The notes below the pieces were generated by a model, which did no database searches, was not told the origin of the DNA, and worked only from the letters and a program-made list of their open reading frames with translations. Made by a program: the position numbers and the translations under genes. From NCBI GenBank assembly GCA_023489135.1, contig JAMDCE010000225.1, forward strand, positions 1-6,060: a stretch of 6,060 nucleotides of DNA. The letters run 5' to 3'. Shown piece by piece: positions 4,602-6,060 of the stretch. Position 1 is the first letter of the stretch. Every line of letters begins with the position of its first letter. The stretch comes from Chloroflexota bacterium. Its GTDB lineage: Bacteria; Chloroflexota; Chloroflexia; JAMDCE01.

Positions 4602-5984
4602 TTAGATCGGATCCGAACACTCCGCCAACCCAAAGGCAACTCTGGCCTCGGCCGCCAAGAAGAGGGAGCCGGTCACGCAAATCAGGTCGCTTTCTAGCGC
4701 GCTCTCTCTGGCCAGTGCCAGGGCCTCCTCTGCGCTCTCAGATAGCCTGAAGGATGCCCCGTAGCGCCCTACCTCGACCGCGAGATTCTCCAGAACGGCC
4801 GCTCTGGGATGGTGCGAATGAGTGAGGATGGTGAGGGCCGCGGCTGGAACCAGTTCCCTGACAATCCCAGCGATGTCCTTGTCCAGAGACGTCCCCAGGA
4901 TCAGAATAAGGCGACCATAGCGAAAGTTCTCCTGAAGGGCCGCCAGCAACCTGGCGGCAGAATCGGCATTGTGGGCACCATCGGCAATTACCCACGGCTG
5001 CTTGGCCAGAATCTCCAGGCGGGCCGGCCACTGGACGCGGCGCAAGCCTTTTTGAACGGCCTCGTCGGATATCTCGAGACCTTGCGAGCGCAGAACCTGA
5101 AAGGCGCCAATCGCGGTTGCCAGATTGGTGGCCTGATGATAGCCGAGTAGCGGGATGGTGAAGCGCTGGGCCGGCAAACCGCTGGATGGCGCAGGGAAAT
5201 CGGGGTCGAAGGACAGCTTTACCTGTTGCGTCAAGAGGCCGTTCGCCGGGTCTCCTGGCCGCACGGAATCGATCCTAACGTCTTGGCCAACCTCGAAGAG
5301 GATGGCCTGGCGCTCTTGGCAGACCCGCTCGATGACAGCCAGCGCTTCCGGAACTTGAGGCGCTGTTAGTACCACCCCGCCTGGTTTGACGATCCCGGCC
5401 TTCTCGCGAGCGATTTTCTCCACCGTGTTGCCAAGCACCTTCGTGTGATCCAGACTCACCGGCGTGATTACGGAAGCGAGGGGTTCCACCACGTTAGTGG
5501 CGTCCAGCCTTCCCCCCAGTCCCACCTCAAGAACTACTATGTCGGTTTCCTCCCTAGCGAAGAACAAGAAGGCCGAGGCCGTGGCAATCTCATAGGTGGT
5601 GAAGGGGGTCGGCACACCCGCGGCCGACTCCAAAGCCTCCACAGCTTTGGCCACTTCCTCCACCACTCGCTCCAGGGCCTCTTCTGAGATCATCTTTCCA
5701 TTTACTCGCATTCGCTCCCTGAAGGTGTGAAGATGGGGTTGGCTGTAGAGACCGGTGCGGAAACCGGCGGCGGAGAGAATCGAGGACAGCATCGCCGAGG
5801 TTGATCCTTTTCCCTTGGTTCCAGCGACGAGGACGGTGCGCAGCTTCCGGTGAGGGTCGTCTAACTGCAAAAGAAGACGGCGAATGCTGTTCAGGTTGAA
5901 TCCCTCAGAGTTCTGAGTGTACCCTTTTGCGCGTTCGTAATCGCTGAAGCTGTAAAGATAATGCAGAGTGTCAGCGTAGCTCAC
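4602..5984 (-). CDS. folC: folylpolyglutamate synthase / dihydrofolate synthase
   Basis: FolC is a cytoplasmic ATP-dependent ligase that adds glutamate to dihydropteroate and/or extends the glutamate tail of reduced folates, using an acyl-phosphate intermediate as in Mur ligases. The 460 residues fit the family (roughly 420-460). Motifs in order are the P-loop GTKGKGS (55-61), SQPHLHTFRER (81-91), LEVGLGGRLDATN (152-164), ITPVSLDHTKVLGNT (173-187), REKAGIVKPG (193-202; Lys195 is the position carbamylated in relatives), GYHQATNLATA (281-291), PARLE (320-324), DGAHN (335-339) and VTGSLFL (437-443). All expected catalytic blocks are intact. The start is GTG at 5984-5982; an in-frame TAA 12 bases upstream prevents a longer protein with a better start. 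The only GGAGG upstream (complement of 6001-6005) is 16 bases away, which is unusually far. The gene converges on the nucleotidyltransferase gene. Whether it is bifunctional cannot be read from the sequence alone. Confidence 0.97.
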   Translation of the reverse strand: MSYADTLHYLYSFSDYERAKGYTQNSEGFNLNSIRRLLLQLDDPHRKLRTVLVAGTKGKGSTSAMLSSILSAAGFRTGLYSQPHLHTFRERMRVNGKMISEEALERVVEEVAKAVEALESAAGVPTPFTTYEIATASAFLFFAREETDIVVLEVGLGGRLDATNVVEPLASVITPVSLDHTKVLGNTVEKIAREKAGIVKPGGVVLTAPQVPEALAVIERVCQERQAILFEVGQDVRIDSVRPGDPANGLLTQQVKLSFDPDFPAPSSGLPAQRFTIPLLGYHQATNLATAIGAFQVLRSQGLEISDEAVQKGLRRVQWPARLEILAKQPWVIADGAHNADSAARLLAALQENFRYGRLILILGTSLDKDIAGIVRELVPAAALTILTHSHHPRAAVLENLAVEVGRYGASFRLSESAEEALALARESALESDLICVTGSLFLAAEARVAFGLAECSDPI

Positions 5985-6060
5985 GGTCGTAAGCGATTAT
6001 CCTCCAATATCGGCAAGTGCCTGATTAGCTGTGGCATTCTGATTGTAGTTTAGACTACCG
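5985..6060. other. upstream region of folC
   Basis: These 76 bases lie upstream of folC on the minus strand. They contain the distant GGAGG (complement of 6001-6005). I see no convincing -35/-10 pair, and no further gene begins here on either strand. Confidence 0.5.

Overview
The window is about 6 kb of GC-rich bacterial chromosome carrying core biosynthetic genes, two accessory genes and several strong inverted repeats in the gaps. No phage, transposase, rRNA, tRNA or CRISPR array is visible. The organism cannot be fixed from six genes. The enzyme types present (AroH-type chorismate mutase, class Ib DAHP synthase with an ACT-like N-terminal domain) and the N-terminal style of FolC (YLYSFSDYE) recall Chloroflexota or related deep-branching or thermophilic lineages. 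This is a low-confidence inference. A near-perfect sigma-54 promoter core would additionally require an rpoN gene, which is not general in Chloroflexota.

Left part (1-2126, + strand): the 3' end of a tryptophan/chorismate cluster. It holds the tail of trpA, then aroH (chorismate mutase), then a DAHP synthase gene separated from aroH by one base. TrpA performs the indole-releasing step of tryptophan synthesis, DAHP synthase performs the committed entry step of the shikimate pathway, and AroH diverts chorismate to prephenate for Phe/Tyr. The run therefore joins entry, branch point and one end of aromatic amino acid synthesis on one strand.

Gap 1 (2127-2512): three strong hairpins packed within 155 bases, the middle one with 20-bp perfect arms, then a pyrimidine-rich tract, then a -24/-12 (sigma-54) promoter match and a clear ribosome binding site. 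The promoter leads into a 384-residue protein of the bacterial archaeo-eukaryotic release factor (baeRF) type (2513-3667). Sigma-54 control of such a gene is the most interesting hypothesis here.

Gap 2 (3668-4090): no convincing gene; several small dyads including a 10-bp-arm hairpin. A 96-residue MntA-like minimal nucleotidyltransferase follows (4091-4381), normally the antitoxin half of a HEPN/MNT pair, but no HEPN gene is visible next to it.

Right part: a 220-base convergent gap (4382-4601) with nested inverted repeats (16-bp arms inside 11-bp arms), then folC on the minus strand (5984 down to 4602), encoding folylpolyglutamate synthase/dihydrofolate synthase. Bases 5985-6060 are its short upstream region and show no other gene.
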